A DNA stretch of 64,000 nucleotides. Source: Beta vulgaris subsp. vulgaris. Taxonomy: Eukaryota; Streptophyta; Magnoliopsida; Caryophyllales; Amaranthaceae. The position numbers and the translations under genes are program-made. Below, piece after piece: positions 34,562-45,894 of the stretch (the first letter of the stretch is position 1; each line of letters opens with the position of its first letter). Where the stretch lies: contig NC_079206.1 of NCBI RefSeq assembly GCF_026745355.1, forward strand, positions 22,065,399 to 22,129,398, written 5' to 3'. Under the pieces are notes generated by a model, which saw only the letters and a program-made list of their open reading frames with translations, did not search any database and was not told the origin of the DNA.

Positions 34562-37500
34562 ATGGGTGAGGATATTGAATTCAGCATACCAAATCATGAA
34601 CAGGTAAAACAGTTATAATTTTTTTTGTTTCTATCCCACATTATTTTAATAAAATGGCTAAGAAATCAGGAAAAAAAAGTAATAAATATGTTAAAAGTAA
34701 TTTTAAGAATTTGGTAAATAGTTCATATTTAAAGAAGACAATGAGGGGAGAAACCTTTATGTAAATAGTTTGTTAAATAGTATATAATTTATAGGAAAAA
34801 TCAGAAAGAAGTATAAATATGTAAAAAGTGAGTGTAGTAATAAATATGTCTTCCTAAATGAAGAGAATGTTTACATAAATTGCAGGTTTGATCATAGAAT
34901 TTATGGCTGGCTCACCTGGCTGCATAGAAATACCCAGTTGGTCAGTAAATTATAGTTGCAAAGGGATAAATTTATTGCGCCATATTAATGTTTAGATATT
35001 TTCTTTTAAAGAAACTTTAATAAAACATTAATAGCAAACCAAACGAGCATTGTTAGTTATCTACAAACACTAGTTGGATATGCTAAACACTTGTAGGATA
35101 CCAAACAACAAACAGTTGACTTAAAATATAAAAAAACATGGTTCAGTGTTAAAAGAGTGTGTTTTTGAAAAAAAAAAATGAAACAAACTAACTTGAAGAT
35201 ATGTTGTCAAACAGTTGACTTGAAGAATGTGTTTTAGTTGGAGAATATTAATATGTTTGTCTAATTGAAGATAATTAATATATGTGATTGTATTAGCAGC
35301 GAAGAAGTAGAAGAGTTAACTTTGATTTGAATGAGGAAGTGCCTGACATATTTTTGGAGGAGGAGTCAGGACAGTTAGTTGAATTGTGCAACGAGGATAA
35401 CATTGTTGAGGAATGTGTAAGTGGATCATTTACATCAAATAACACATCAAATAATAAGGTTGATGTTCCTAATGTTGGCATGGTATTTGGTACATGGGAT
35501 GAGATTGACGAATGCTTTGTGAAATACGGGAAACAAGAGGGTTTTGGTGTTCGTAGGGTAGGTGGTGGTAGTAGTATGCAAAAGAAAGAGAAGGTGAAGG
35601 TTTTGCGTAATTATACGTGGAGATGTGAGTGTGAAGGTGAACCAGACAGGAAGCGAACGGTGGATGGTAAGCGGTTAACAGTTGGGAAAAAGGGTGTGGA
35701 CGTATCTAGTAGGAAGACGAAGAAGTGCAATTGTCCTGTGATGATATATGCTAGTGTAAATGAAGAAGGGCTATGGGAAATAAGGAAAGCAATATTACAA
35801 CATGAAAATCATAATCCTACACCTAGCAAGGTTAGAAACATAAGCAAATTTCGACAAGAAGAAGTTAGTTGTGCTGTGCGGAGGAAGTTGTTTAATGATA
35901 AAGCTGCTGGAGTGAGTATATCTCAGATACACAAATCCATTGCTACGGATAGGAATGGACTCGAGAATATGCCAATAACTGAGAGGGACTTGCGTAACAT
36001 AGTAGCAAAGGAGCGTAGATTGAAATTTAAGGACGGAGATGCTAATGCCATGTTGAGTTATTTTGACAGAATGACAGATGATAACCAACAATTCTTTCAC
36101 ATGCATCGTTTGGATGATGAAGGTCACATGAAAGATGTATTGTGGGTTGATGCGAGAAGTCGTGCAGCGTATGAGTATTTTGGGGACGTTGTATGTTTTG
36201 ACGCTACTTACCTTACTAATGATTATGCACTTCCTTTTGCTAATTTTGTGGGAGTAAATCACCATGGTCAAAGTATATTACTAGGATGTGCTTTAGTATC
36301 TCACGAAGATGCTGAAACTTATACTTGGGTCTTTAGTACTTGGGTGAAGTGTATGGGTGGTAAAGCGCCTAATTGTTTTCTTACCGATCAAGATGCTGCA
36401 ATGAGGAAGGCGTTGGTGAATGTTATGCCCGGCACTAGCCACCGTTGGTGTTTATGGCACATTCTTATGAAGTTTGGTAAGAAGCTGGGTAAGTACGCGC
36501 TTTATAAGGAGTTCAAAAGGGTACTTCTTGATGCCATATATGACAGTGTTTTAGCTGAAAAATTTGAAGTTGAATGGTGTGCTGCAATATCAAAATACGG
36601 ACTCGGGGAAGATAAGTGGCTTGAAGGTGATTATATACTAATGATTAGCATAACATGTTAATCACGTTTTATTTAGCGTAGCATGTTATACATAGCAGTA
36701 GCATGTTATACATAGCCTTTTACATAGCAGTAGCATGCTTTAGAAATGATTGGGTATTTTGGAAACCACATGATGATTATCATTAAATTAGTAGCATCTG
36801 GTTTGTTACGTAATTTGTGGTGAGATGTTATAGTATATGATTCAACATTATTGGTGGTTAGATGCTGGTAGTGTATATGTATATTTAATTGTAGTGGAGG
36901 AGTAAGTAGGTAATTGTTGTTAAAGTATTATTGATTAATTTTGTGTTAATGTAGGTTTGTATAAGGAGAGGATGATGTGGGCTCCGGCTATATGAAGCAC
37001 ATATTTTGGGCTGGTATGAAGACGACGCAACGTTCAGAAAGTATTAATAGTTTTTTTGACGGTTATGTGCATAAGAATACGAAGCTGTGTGATTTTGCGG
37101 AACAATACTGCAATGCTATGGAGAGTAGGGCAAATTCTGAGAAATTAGCAGACGCAAATAGTATTAGGTACGTAAGACAACTTGCTACTGATTGTAAAGC
37201 GGAGGTTGTGTTCCAAAAACTATACACAGATGATAAGTTTAAGGAAGTGCAAGCGGAGTGTCTCAAAATGTTGTATGTCCATTGGAGAGGGGTTCAAAAA
37301 TTAACATACAATATAGAGGAGCACACATTTGCAGATAGAATATGGGTTATATGCAAGGATACTAAGAAGGAGGTACCTACGAATAAGAGAAGGAACTATC
37401 GGGTGAAAATTGACGTAGGTACGGTCTTGGCATGTTGTGAATGTAAGATGTTTGAGTGTCATGGTATTTTGTGTAGGCACATCATTAATTTGTATGATGT

Positions 37501-38158
37501 TTTGAACATAAAAGAAATTCCTTCACAATACATCCTTGATCGGTGGAGGAAGGATGTCATTCGAAAACATACGATGATAAAAGTGGCGTATCATGATCCC
37601 TCCAAAACTGAAGAGGTAATGTGTTATGATAAAATGATGGTCCATTCGACCCAATTTGCTTGAAGGCGGCTTATTGTGGTGAAGTTGATCTAGTAGTCGA
37701 TGCACTTAAGGTGCTTGATGATCGCATAAATGAGAGGAAGGCATTGAAGTTGACTAGTAATGGACCAAAAGAAGGCACTCCTTCATCTGTGGGTAATAAT
37801 ACAATTAGACAGGATGTTACTCCTGGTTCGGTAAACATGAAGGAGGGCGTCAAGGACCCCCCTCGGAAGGCACGTAAAGGATCGCGCTCAGTTCGATTCC
37901 CTTCATGCATCGAGAAGGGGCAAGGATCCAAAAAACAGAAGAAAGGGAACAAAGATGGCAAGGTATTGACTATTTATTTCAATCTTGCTAACTTGCTATG
38001 CATGTGTTGAAATTTGCAGGGTATATAGATTAATTGGGTTTATATTTGTCATTGTTTTTTAGGTTGATGATGATGAAGAAGCCTGCAATTCAGAGAGCGA
38101 TGACGATGAAGGTCATGAATTAGGGGGACAGGTTAATATTTGGTCAGGGTCGAGTTAA
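34562..38158 (+). pseudogene. FAR1/MULE-type transposase, element B
   Basis: Short exon 1 at 34562-34602 (MGEDIEFSIPNHEQ, GT donor), main exon about 35300-36629, then 36956-37960 and a last exon 38062-38158. FAR1 zinc finger (FGTWDEIDECFVKYGKQEGF, TWRCEC, KKCNCP, HENHNPTPSK); DDE domain with VVCFDATYL (about 36190), FLTDQDAAMRKAL (about 36383) and HRWCLWHI; intact SWIM finger CECKMFECHGILCRH (about 37436-37480); basic C-terminal region and acidic last exon. Lesions are two single-base shifts, near 36992 (before MKHIFW) and near 37640. It is otherwise complete and far better preserved than the element A copy. Transcription runs inward from the left terminal repeat, as usual for Mutator-like elements. 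Confidence 0.9.
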
Positions 38159-39580
38159 TACCAACTTAATCATATCTTCGCATATTGGGGCAGGTCGAAG
38201 AAAAAGCCCATGTTTTATTTATGTTGGACCCACTGGCCTCTTCTATTTGCTGTATTTATTTCGGACTGGGCTTGGTGATAGGAGTGCCCAATGATACACT
38301 TAGCTTTCCAAATTACTAAAATATAGTGATAACCTGACATAGTTAATAAAAATACCTTAAGGCTTAAGAGTAACATAATGCCAAGTTGTTTGTATTATCT
38401 CAATTTCGACATAACATGTATATCACTTGAAGACAATACAAGCTTCTTTAGAAAGAGTCGCAACTTGAATGCAAGTTAGCTAGGCATAACTTGTGTGATT
38501 GAATATTTTAGATCATCTTAAAAATCAAGTAAATAAGATTATAAGCCCAACATTATGTTTAACTCAATAAATTAAACTAACATAGCCTAATAAAGCACTA
38601 AATCAGCTTCAATTTAACTCCGTTAGCCCAATAATTAACTATGTGACTCAACTAACATTACAAAAATTAAAATTGAGCCCAAATATCATACATGCAACAC
38701 TTAGATTAAGTTGCTTTGACTAATGTAACCAGATTTTAGGCCCCACTTAGAATAATTAGCTAAATGTAGTAATTGGGCTTGCTTCACAACTCCAATGGTA
38801 AATCATTTAATCATTACTTAATCACATTTCAGATTATTTAATCACATTATTACTTAATCACATTGCAGATTTGCATAAAAGATAAGTTATCCAAAACAAC
38901 ATTGTAATTGATATTTTACAAGACAATTAAGCATTTGAGTGTTAAATTAAGACAATTGTTTAGGTGGGAAAATAGTTCCAAAATATAATAATTACATGTT
39001 AAAAGGAAGGCAACATCAGGCAAAAAATGACGAAGTCTTGCGGGTTGTACGCGCGTCTATGTATGAAGACTCCGCATTCGTCAAATGCTGCAAAAGACAA
39101 GCAAATCACGAAATATAAATCAACCCTGTCACATATTTATAATTTACGACACATTACATATCAAACCATTTAGAACTTCAACATATCAAACCACTTACAA
39201 CTTCAACATATCAACCCAAGTATAACTTGAACATATCAAACCATTTATAACTTCAACATAGCAAACCACAACTACATAGTTAATTTCCAATGACACAAAA
39301 ACAATTACATCACCATAAACAATTTGAACAGTTACTTATTTACCAAAGACCAATATCAATTAAAACACAACTGCGAATTTCAATGAAAACACAACAGCAA
39401 GAATACTATATATATATGTAACGAATCCCCCAGAACCACAACATAATAGTACACCAACAAACAACATAACAGTACACCAAGAAACACAGTTAAACATGTT
39501 AATTAATGAGAAGATTACATATATTAACGAAACTGAGTTATAGAAAGTACTTCATGGAAGTAAGCTAAGCGCACACCTCC
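38159..39580. other. gene-free interval with small minisatellite
   Basis: AT-rich. A 31-bp unit (AACTTCAACATATCAAACCA-like) is repeated about four times at 39157-39265. A possible short minus-strand exon (39098-39030, acceptor TTTGCAG, then HLTNAESSYIDARTTRK and stop) is too weak to call. Confidence 0.45.
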
Positions 39581-40485
39581 TCATGGAGAATTGTTGTGAT
39601 AGGGGTTGTCGAAATCGTAGGAATCGCTATCATCTTCTTCATGTTCGCAAAGACAGTAATCTCTATCCTCTTCTTCCTCTTCGCAATTAGAGCACTGGAC
39701 ATCTTCATACACCTCCAGAGGGCGTAAATTTCCATCCTCATCCTCAATAAATATTTCATGGGATTTCAAACCTTGCGCATAATAACTACCGTTCCCAAAG
39801 AACATTCCTGCCCATGGCAAGGTTTTATCTTCGATACAAGGTTCTTTTAACAAAATGAATGAATCACATATTTTTTTTGTTTTCCCTTTTGCCCTGTCAT
39901 GGGCGTTTCACTAATTTTCGATTTCCCTCTCCCTTGTTCAGTGGGTTCTGTAATTTTAATCCCTTTTGGTTCACTAATTTTAATCCCTCTTGCTTCTAAC
40001 AATCTCTTACGAAATGATCTTGTTATTGGGTATGGACGGGAGTTAGGTGGTGCATGGGACTTACAATTGGGGTACTTACATTTTAAGGATGAAGGGGAGT
40101 TAGGGGGTGAAGGGGAATTACATTTAGGGGGTGAAGGGGACTTACATTTAGGGGGTGAAGGGGACTTACATTGAGGGGGATTGAACATTTTCTCCGCATC
40201 CTTCATAACTTTTTGCAAGGCTTCGTATGATTTGCTGCTGAGTTTAATAGCTGTTTTGCCGGAATAGAAAAAACTCCATGCGTAAGGGCCACAGTCGGCA
40301 ATTGAATTTGCAAGTAATCTGCAAATATTAGCTTCCTCGTTCGTTTTAGCAGCGTTGGCAGCATCTCTAAGTGGTTGAATCATTTTTATGATGGATGCCA
40401 TGTTTGAGAAGAAGATGATTACTTCTAGGAATGTGTAGAAGCTTAAGAGAGAGGAAGTGGTGGTGAGAGAAGATATTAAGAACAT
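39581..40485 (-). pseudogene. Pro/Ser/Cys-repeat protein of unknown function, element B
   Basis: Likely start is the Met at 40401 (MASIIKMIQPLRDAANAAKT), giving an alpha-helical N-terminal domain of about 85 residues, then imperfect KSPSPPKC repeats encoded by a 27-bp DNA repeat (40090-40175), then a basic stretch with ARGIKISEPKGIKITEP. A single-base shift in an A8/T9 run near 39873 moves the frame into a conserved-looking tail (LPWAGMFFGNGSYYAQG) ending in an acidic Cys-containing region (CSNCEEEEEDRDYCLCEHEE). No domain was recognised. Element A has no counterpart. The homopolymer shift could be a true lesion or an assembly error. Confidence 0.55.
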
Positions 40486-40548
40486 AAAAATGAGCTGTGG
40501 AGGTGTGATGGTTAATGTGAAATTAAGGCATCTATTAATTGTTATATG

Positions 40549-40943
40549 TAAGGATGGAAATGAGTGATGGATGATCCATCACCCGCTTAACCCGGTATTT
40601 TAAATGGATGAAAACCCGAATTTAAATGGATGGAAAGTGGGTGGTGGGTGAGAATTTTTTCATCCGTCACCCGATCCATCACCCGTTTAACATCCAACTC
40701 ATTACCCAATTATTAAATTTTACGTGTAAATTACTTATATTGTATGTGTTTGATATAATTATTTCATATTGTGTCACTAATTTCTTTTAAAAATATACTA
40801 AATATCATCACCCGTTTAGCACCCGACCCACCCGTTTCACCCGATGGATGACGGATGGATGGATGCGGGTGGAGTAAACAATTGCGGGTGGTGGATGCGG
40901 GTGATGTTCCACCCGCCCCGAATCCGATCCATTTCCATCCCTA
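40549..40943. mobile_element. hAT MITE with perfect 8-bp TSD
   Basis: 395 bp with termini TAAGGATGGAAATG and TAGGGATGGAAATG (read inward from each side), bordered by GTTATATG at 40541-40548 and 40944-40951. The interior is rich in CATCACCCG and GGATGGATG. It inserted about 60 bp upstream of the Pro/Ser/Cys-repeat gene, inside element B, so it is younger than B. Confidence 0.9.
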
Positions 40944-41188
40944 GTTATATGTTAACCTTGAATAGTTTCCCTTATTTAATACCCACTTGTATGAATAGTT
41001 TTCCTTATTTAATACGTAGTTGGTGAGAAGGTTGTGGGTTAAATGGAGAAATAGATATATGACAAAAGATAAATTGGATTAACATATATTTTAAGTAACT
41101 CCACATGTGGTAATTGAAAAAGTACACTCTAAATTTGGTAAGTAGGGTGAGAAAATAGTTCTAAAAAACCTATAAGTTTCATCGATTT

Positions 41189-41917
41189 TTATTTCTTTAC
41201 CAAGAAAAAAAGATTGTTGATGCAGTTCGACCATGCTAGACCAAGTGCAGGAACAACTGAGCGATTGGAAGATGTTAATATTAAATTATTTGTTGTGTAT
41301 CCGGTACTATCAAATGCATCTCTAATGTCATTTGTGATAATGACGGCTACATTGTATGCATTCGCTATACTTTTTAGTTTAGCTGAGATAGTAAAAAACA
41401 GTTTTGATCTTGCACGCATATCAATTGCGGTGTTGCCGTAGTCACATTGAAATAACGAAGTTATTGAGTCAATCACTAGTACCCGCACATGTCTTGAAGT
41501 ATGCGAATGTGCGTCACACATTTGCTCTATTGTGTTTAGTGTAGTTAACAATTGTTTGGAATCGTCAACTCGTTTCACTAAAACATTATCAAGTGACATG
41601 TAGTTATTTGCCTCATCATCATATTTCGCCTTCATGCTTGTAAGCATTTGATTGAGGCGAACTGAAGGGAAAACATTATTTATGTGAATGTATATGGTTG
41701 AACCGAATACACCTCCTCGATTTGGTGGTAGCTGAGTAACCAAAGCAAGTTGTAAGCAGAATTGTGTTTTACTTGATCCGCTCTCGCCACATAATTCAGA
41801 TATCATAGAAGTTGGGAAGCCTCCCAATAACAAATTGTCGACCGTTGCACATTTAAGTTGCAATCTATTTTGCGAACCAATTAGGTTGACTGCCAGGATT
41901 GGTTGTGGGCTTGCCAT
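41189..41917 (-). CDS. XRCC3-like RAD51 paralogue fragment carried by element B
   Basis: 242 residues, single uninterrupted exon. It aligns by motif to the ATPase core of XRCC3: an LLGGFPTSMISELCGESGS entry block with Walker A region GESGSSKT, then QFCLQLALVTQLP, GSTIYIHINN, Walker B VRVLVIDSITSLF, a VAVIITNDIRDAF block, and ALGLAWSNCINN near the end. XRCC3 works with RAD51C in homologous recombination. The Walker A position before Lys is Ser and not Gly, which should weaken ATP binding, and the extreme C-terminus is short (known plant XRCC3 proteins are nearer 300 residues). The normal gene is intron-rich, so the intronless state suggests capture as cDNA. A TATA-like ATATATAAG (minus) lies near 42100. 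Element A shows no copy. Confidence 0.75.
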   Translation of the reverse strand: MASPQPILAVNLIGSQNRLQLKCATVDNLLLGGFPTSMISELCGESGSSKTQFCLQLALVTQLPPNRGGVFGSTIYIHINNVFPSVRLNQMLTSMKAKYDDEANNYMSLDNVLVKRVDDSKQLLTTLNTIEQMCDAHSHTSRHVRVLVIDSITSLFQCDYGNTAIDMRARSKLFFTISAKLKSIANAYNVAVIITNDIRDAFDSTGYTTNNLILTSSNRSVVPALGLAWSNCINNLFFLVKK

Positions 41918-44375
41918 TAAAACACTAGGACTACTTTAATTTGGGTAGATTTAGGAAAATGGGATTGTAAGGGTTAAGGGTTAAGGGTTAATGTTGTTAC
42001 ACGTTATTTAGGGGAATGGTGTTGAGCCTTTGAAACATAAAAAGTGTTTACGTGTTAAATTAATTTGGGAGTGGGCTTCATTGTCATGTCATATGCCCAT
42101 ATATATAAGTGAATTGAAAATGTTAGGTGAACAAAAAGTGTCGGACCCGCACAAAATTATAAATTAGAGTGTGGAAGAGTGTTGTGTCCAGCAGAAGGCC
42201 TAGGGCCTAGGAAAGATTGATGGGCTGCCTATAACTTCTGCAACACGGCAAAAGAGGAAGAAAAGGTATGATGTGATTGACAGCACGGCAAAAGAGGAGC
42301 ATAATAAAAGATTTAATTCCCAAATTCTCCCCTCTTCCCTCCAAATTGTTATTAGATCTGTATAAAATTTTTAAATTGTTACTTTTATGAAAGTTTGAAT
42401 TTTGAATAATATGTAGAAGATTTCGAAAAATGAATTTGTCAATCTGTTTTATATTTTAATAATTTTGAGAATTCCCATACTTTTTATTTAATCTCTATTA
42501 AGATAAGATTAATTATTATTTGCATTTTAAAGTTTGCATTCAAACCTTATATAATGAACAATTTTATAAATATAATAATCAATTAATTTCACTACCAAAG
42601 TTTATTTCGATATCCAGTTATTACAAAACGTTGCAAATAAATTATATAAGTTTAAATAACAAATTTATGTGCACATAATAACGAAACTGCAAATAAAGAA
42701 CATAACAATTAACAACAGTTCTAAAACATGATAAGAAATCATTAATATCCATTACAATGCAAATGTCTTAACCGAATATTTAACGTCCATAAGAAATTAG
42801 ATATAACGCTTACATATAAGTAGGGGGATGCACCTATCTACGCACCATAGAGTCTTCTCCGGCGATACGCAATGGGTGGCTTTGCCTAATTAATTAGTAA
42901 AATTATAGATTATGGAATTTGTATTCATAAACAAGTGGAGTAATAAAGTACCTTGCAACATTAGATTTGCAATAAATTAACAAAACAATAATTTAGGAAG
43001 ATTTATCCTAATTACTAATTACAATCATAAACAATAAAACTTCATAATAAATAATATTTGCATAAGTACTATATTTTGCAATTAATTAACAACAGAATAA
43101 TTATAGAAGATTTATCCTAATTACTACTTAAAATCATAATAAAAAAAACAAGTAGTTTTGAATTCGAAATAAGTGTATTTGATTAAGAAACAAGTATAAA
43201 TGAACATAAACAACTGTATGTCATATAAAAATATCAGTTGTCTTCGAAATACAAACTACTGTGTTAAATAACAAAACAAGTGTTCTACATTCAGAAACAA
43301 GTGTATTTAATTAAGAAACAAGTGTAATAGCGTCGATAAAAAAATGAACTAACAATTTAATTATGTAGGAAGATAAAAAGTATTTTTGAAAGAAACATGA
43401 ATAAAGTCAAACAATGGCATTTCGATCGTGAAGAAGTCGATATTTGAACATTACTAAAACAATATAGTTTCTATTGTCATCACATCTCTTTTATATCTTT
43501 AGTAAAACAATAGTGTTTCGGTGTCGTGATGATGTCTACATTTGGATTTTACAAAAACATTAGAGTTTCTAATGTGATCACATCTCTATTTAAAACAATA
43601 GAGTTTCTAATAGATCTTTAGTAAAACAATAGTGTTTCGGTGTTGTGATGATGTCTATATTTGAAATTTACAAAAACATTAGAGTTTCTATTGTGATCAC
43701 ATCTCTATTTAAAACAATAGAGTTTCTATTGTGATCACATATATATTTCAACATTACTAGAACAATAGACTATCGATTGTCATCACTACTAGTTCAATAA
43801 ACCTAATGCTATGTTTGGATAGCAAGATTTCATTTCAAATTCTGAATGGATGAAATCTATTGTTGTATGGTATGGAATTTGAAATTATGGAATTTGTCCA
43901 AATTCAATATAAACATTGTTAGTCTATATGTTCAAAAACACTTGTTTAGTCTAAAAGATGCTTGTTCTGCATGTAAGAGAACTGGTACTTTAGTCATAGA
44001 CACTTGTTTCTTGTTAAATAAGTGTTGTCTCTGAACACTTATCATCCCACTGATATAATCATATACCATACATTGGTTTGTCATTCATATACACTTGTTT
44101 TATACTACAAAACGCAGGCATTTTAATAGAGTACACCAGTCATGCAAATAAAAATTTCATTAGAGTACGCTTGTAATTCAAATAAATTAAAGTAGAGTAC
44201 AATTGTAATTCAAATAAATTCATTGGTCACAATAACGTACTAAGTTAAAACTAAAACACAAAATAAATGAACTTTTAAAAGTATATGATTCTACTCATCC
44301 TTCGAATCTAATTCCAATTCTTCAACAATTTTGCCATAATTTCCTCAAGCTTATAAGTTGCCTTACCCAGTTGGT
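41918..44375. other. gene-poor AT-rich interval
   Basis: No gene was found. TTAAGGG is repeated about three times at 41968-41990. A tandem duplication of about 130 bp with AACAATAGTGTTTCGGTGT and GTGATCACATCTCTATTTAA units lies at 43490-43745. The plus-strand frames around 43846-44034 have no support. Confidence 0.45.
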
Positions 44376-44553
44376 TATTTTACGTATAGTGGGAGTGGGT
44401 GGTATTTTCCTTCTTTCTCAAATTCCTCCAATTTCGCCACTGATGTGTAGATACTATCTCGATATTCGGCTAATTGCTCTAATAAATCTATAGAAGCACT
44501 CACTACATCTCTGACATCTTTAAAAAATGCTGGATCACTGATAAAATAGGCAA
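44376..44553 (-). CDS. short coding-like fragment, unknown
   Basis: An open frame of about 58 codons with coiled-coil composition (DPAFFKDVRDVVSASIDLLE ... VAKLEEFEKEGKYHPLP) and a possible acceptor (TATCAG) at its start; it ends with TAA at 44376-44378. It has coding-like composition compared with the AT-rich flanks, but no homologue in element A was seen. Could be a last exon or a relic. Confidence 0.25.
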
Positions 44554-45119
44554 AAGATATAATTTATAAGAAAAGGAAATGAAAGCGGTGTTGTTTTTGA
44601 AATTTCAATTAGAATGTGAGAATTATAGCTATTTGTAGGCAATATATGCAGTGAATGTTGACTTCGTCAACGGTCAATAAATAACCAGCTACAATATTGT
44701 ACGCAACACTATGCCACAGTTTGAATTTAGTGTTCTTTTAAAACAAGAACTTGTTTAATTTCACACAACACATGTTAGTTAAGGGAAATATACATCTGCC
44801 TTGTTATAGTAACTTGTTTCTTATGTGCTGCCATGGTTTGTTGCAACAGTTTAACTGTATCCTAATGAAAAAACACTTGTTTTGGATGATATTACACATG
44901 TTTTTTAATAAAGAATATGTGTTGCGTGTTAACCGAGGACTTCCTCATACCACCCTAATTTTGGGCAAGTAAGTTTCAACGGTAATATTTAAATGTATTG
45001 TTACACTTGTACAATATTTCAACGGTAATATTTCGAAATTTATTAATGGACTCTTTGAAACCTATATATTTTGGATAATTGTAGTATACGGTTTGTAATT
45101 TTGGGGTTCCAAAGCGCCT

Positions 45120-45652
45120 ATGGCACGCGAACACTCACATTCATCTGGTTCTCAGTCAACCTCATTCACGAAGGGAAGTCCACGAATTAAATGCAATCAC
45201 AATTTGGATGTTGTTCTTCGAGTAACAAAATATGGTCCAAACTACGGGAAAAAGTTCCATGGATATTCAATGTGGCCTGTAAGTTGTTAAAATTAAACCC
45301 ACGATTTATTATATTTTTTTAGTAATGTAAATTCGTCAAACATATAATGCAGGAAAAAGATTGCGGGTTTTTCCGGTGGGATTCAGAGGTCGTCGACTCC
45401 GGTGCCATGACAAACGAAAAGGCAGCTATATTGCTCGAAATTGAAGTCGAACGGGCAAATCATCCGAAGAAAATTGCAAAACTGAAGAAAGAGAGAGATC
45501 GTTTGAAGGAGGAAGTGAGAGATCTGAAAATTGCAGTTCATGATATGAAGACCGCCGATAAAACGAAAGCATGGAAGGACGCCATTAAATCTTGTGTTAT
45601 TTTGGGCCTAATATGCGTTATTGTAGGTTTAATGTACTCCAGTTCCAAGTAA
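45120..45652 (+). CDS. GRF zinc-finger / coiled-coil / tail-anchored protein, element B
   Basis: Exons 45120-45278 and 45353-45652 (donor GTAAGT, acceptor TGCAG, phase 0), 152 residues, no lesion. A Ser-rich start, then the GRF finger (CNHNLDVVLRVTKYG, KKFHGYSMWP, then EKDCGFFRWD) at about residues 24-65, a charged coiled coil (ARG-poor heptads KKIAKLKKERDRLKEEVRDL) and a C-terminal membrane helix (SCVILGLICVIVGLMYSSSK) with almost nothing beyond it, the layout of a tail-anchored protein. It lies 240 bp upstream of the SUMO-like gene on the same strand, as in element A. GRF fingers are known in DNA topoisomerase, endonuclease and helicase proteins. A nuclear-envelope or ER-anchored nucleic-acid-binding role is inferred. 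Confidence 0.8.
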
Positions 45653-45894
45653 TTTATATTTCGGTTTATCTTAACGACTATGTTTGAGACAATTATACCC
45701 TTTACAATTAATTGCAGCTGACATCAGGTTGTGTGTTTACTTAATATATCAACCACAATATTCAATATACATCAAATAAGTGATAGTGTTAAAGTAATGA
45801 CATGGGCATTAAATGCTACTAACCAATTGTGCCTATAAAACTAATGTAGTGTCACACAATTCTCATACAATCAAAAATTATACTCAACGAAAAA

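Noticed and set aside
34347..34607. Lys/Arg-rich ORF near the left end of element B
   Set aside because: Follows the purine bias of the sub-terminal repeat; no conserved counterpart at the right end. The transposase exon at 34562 overlaps its end in another frame.
24391..38158. FAR1-like genes considered as domesticated FHY3/FAR1 light-signalling factors
   Set aside because: Both copies have frame lesions, sit beside terminal repeats or typical cargo, and keep the full transposase layout.
41189..41917. XRCC3-like gene considered as the true host XRCC3
   Set aside because: Intronless, shorter than expected, altered Walker A and located inside element B. Capture is more likely, though a genome search would settle it.
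41968..41990. TTAAGGG repeated three times, considered as interstitial telomere
   Set aside because: The plant telomere unit is TTTAGGG; three imperfect copies are within chance for this sequence.
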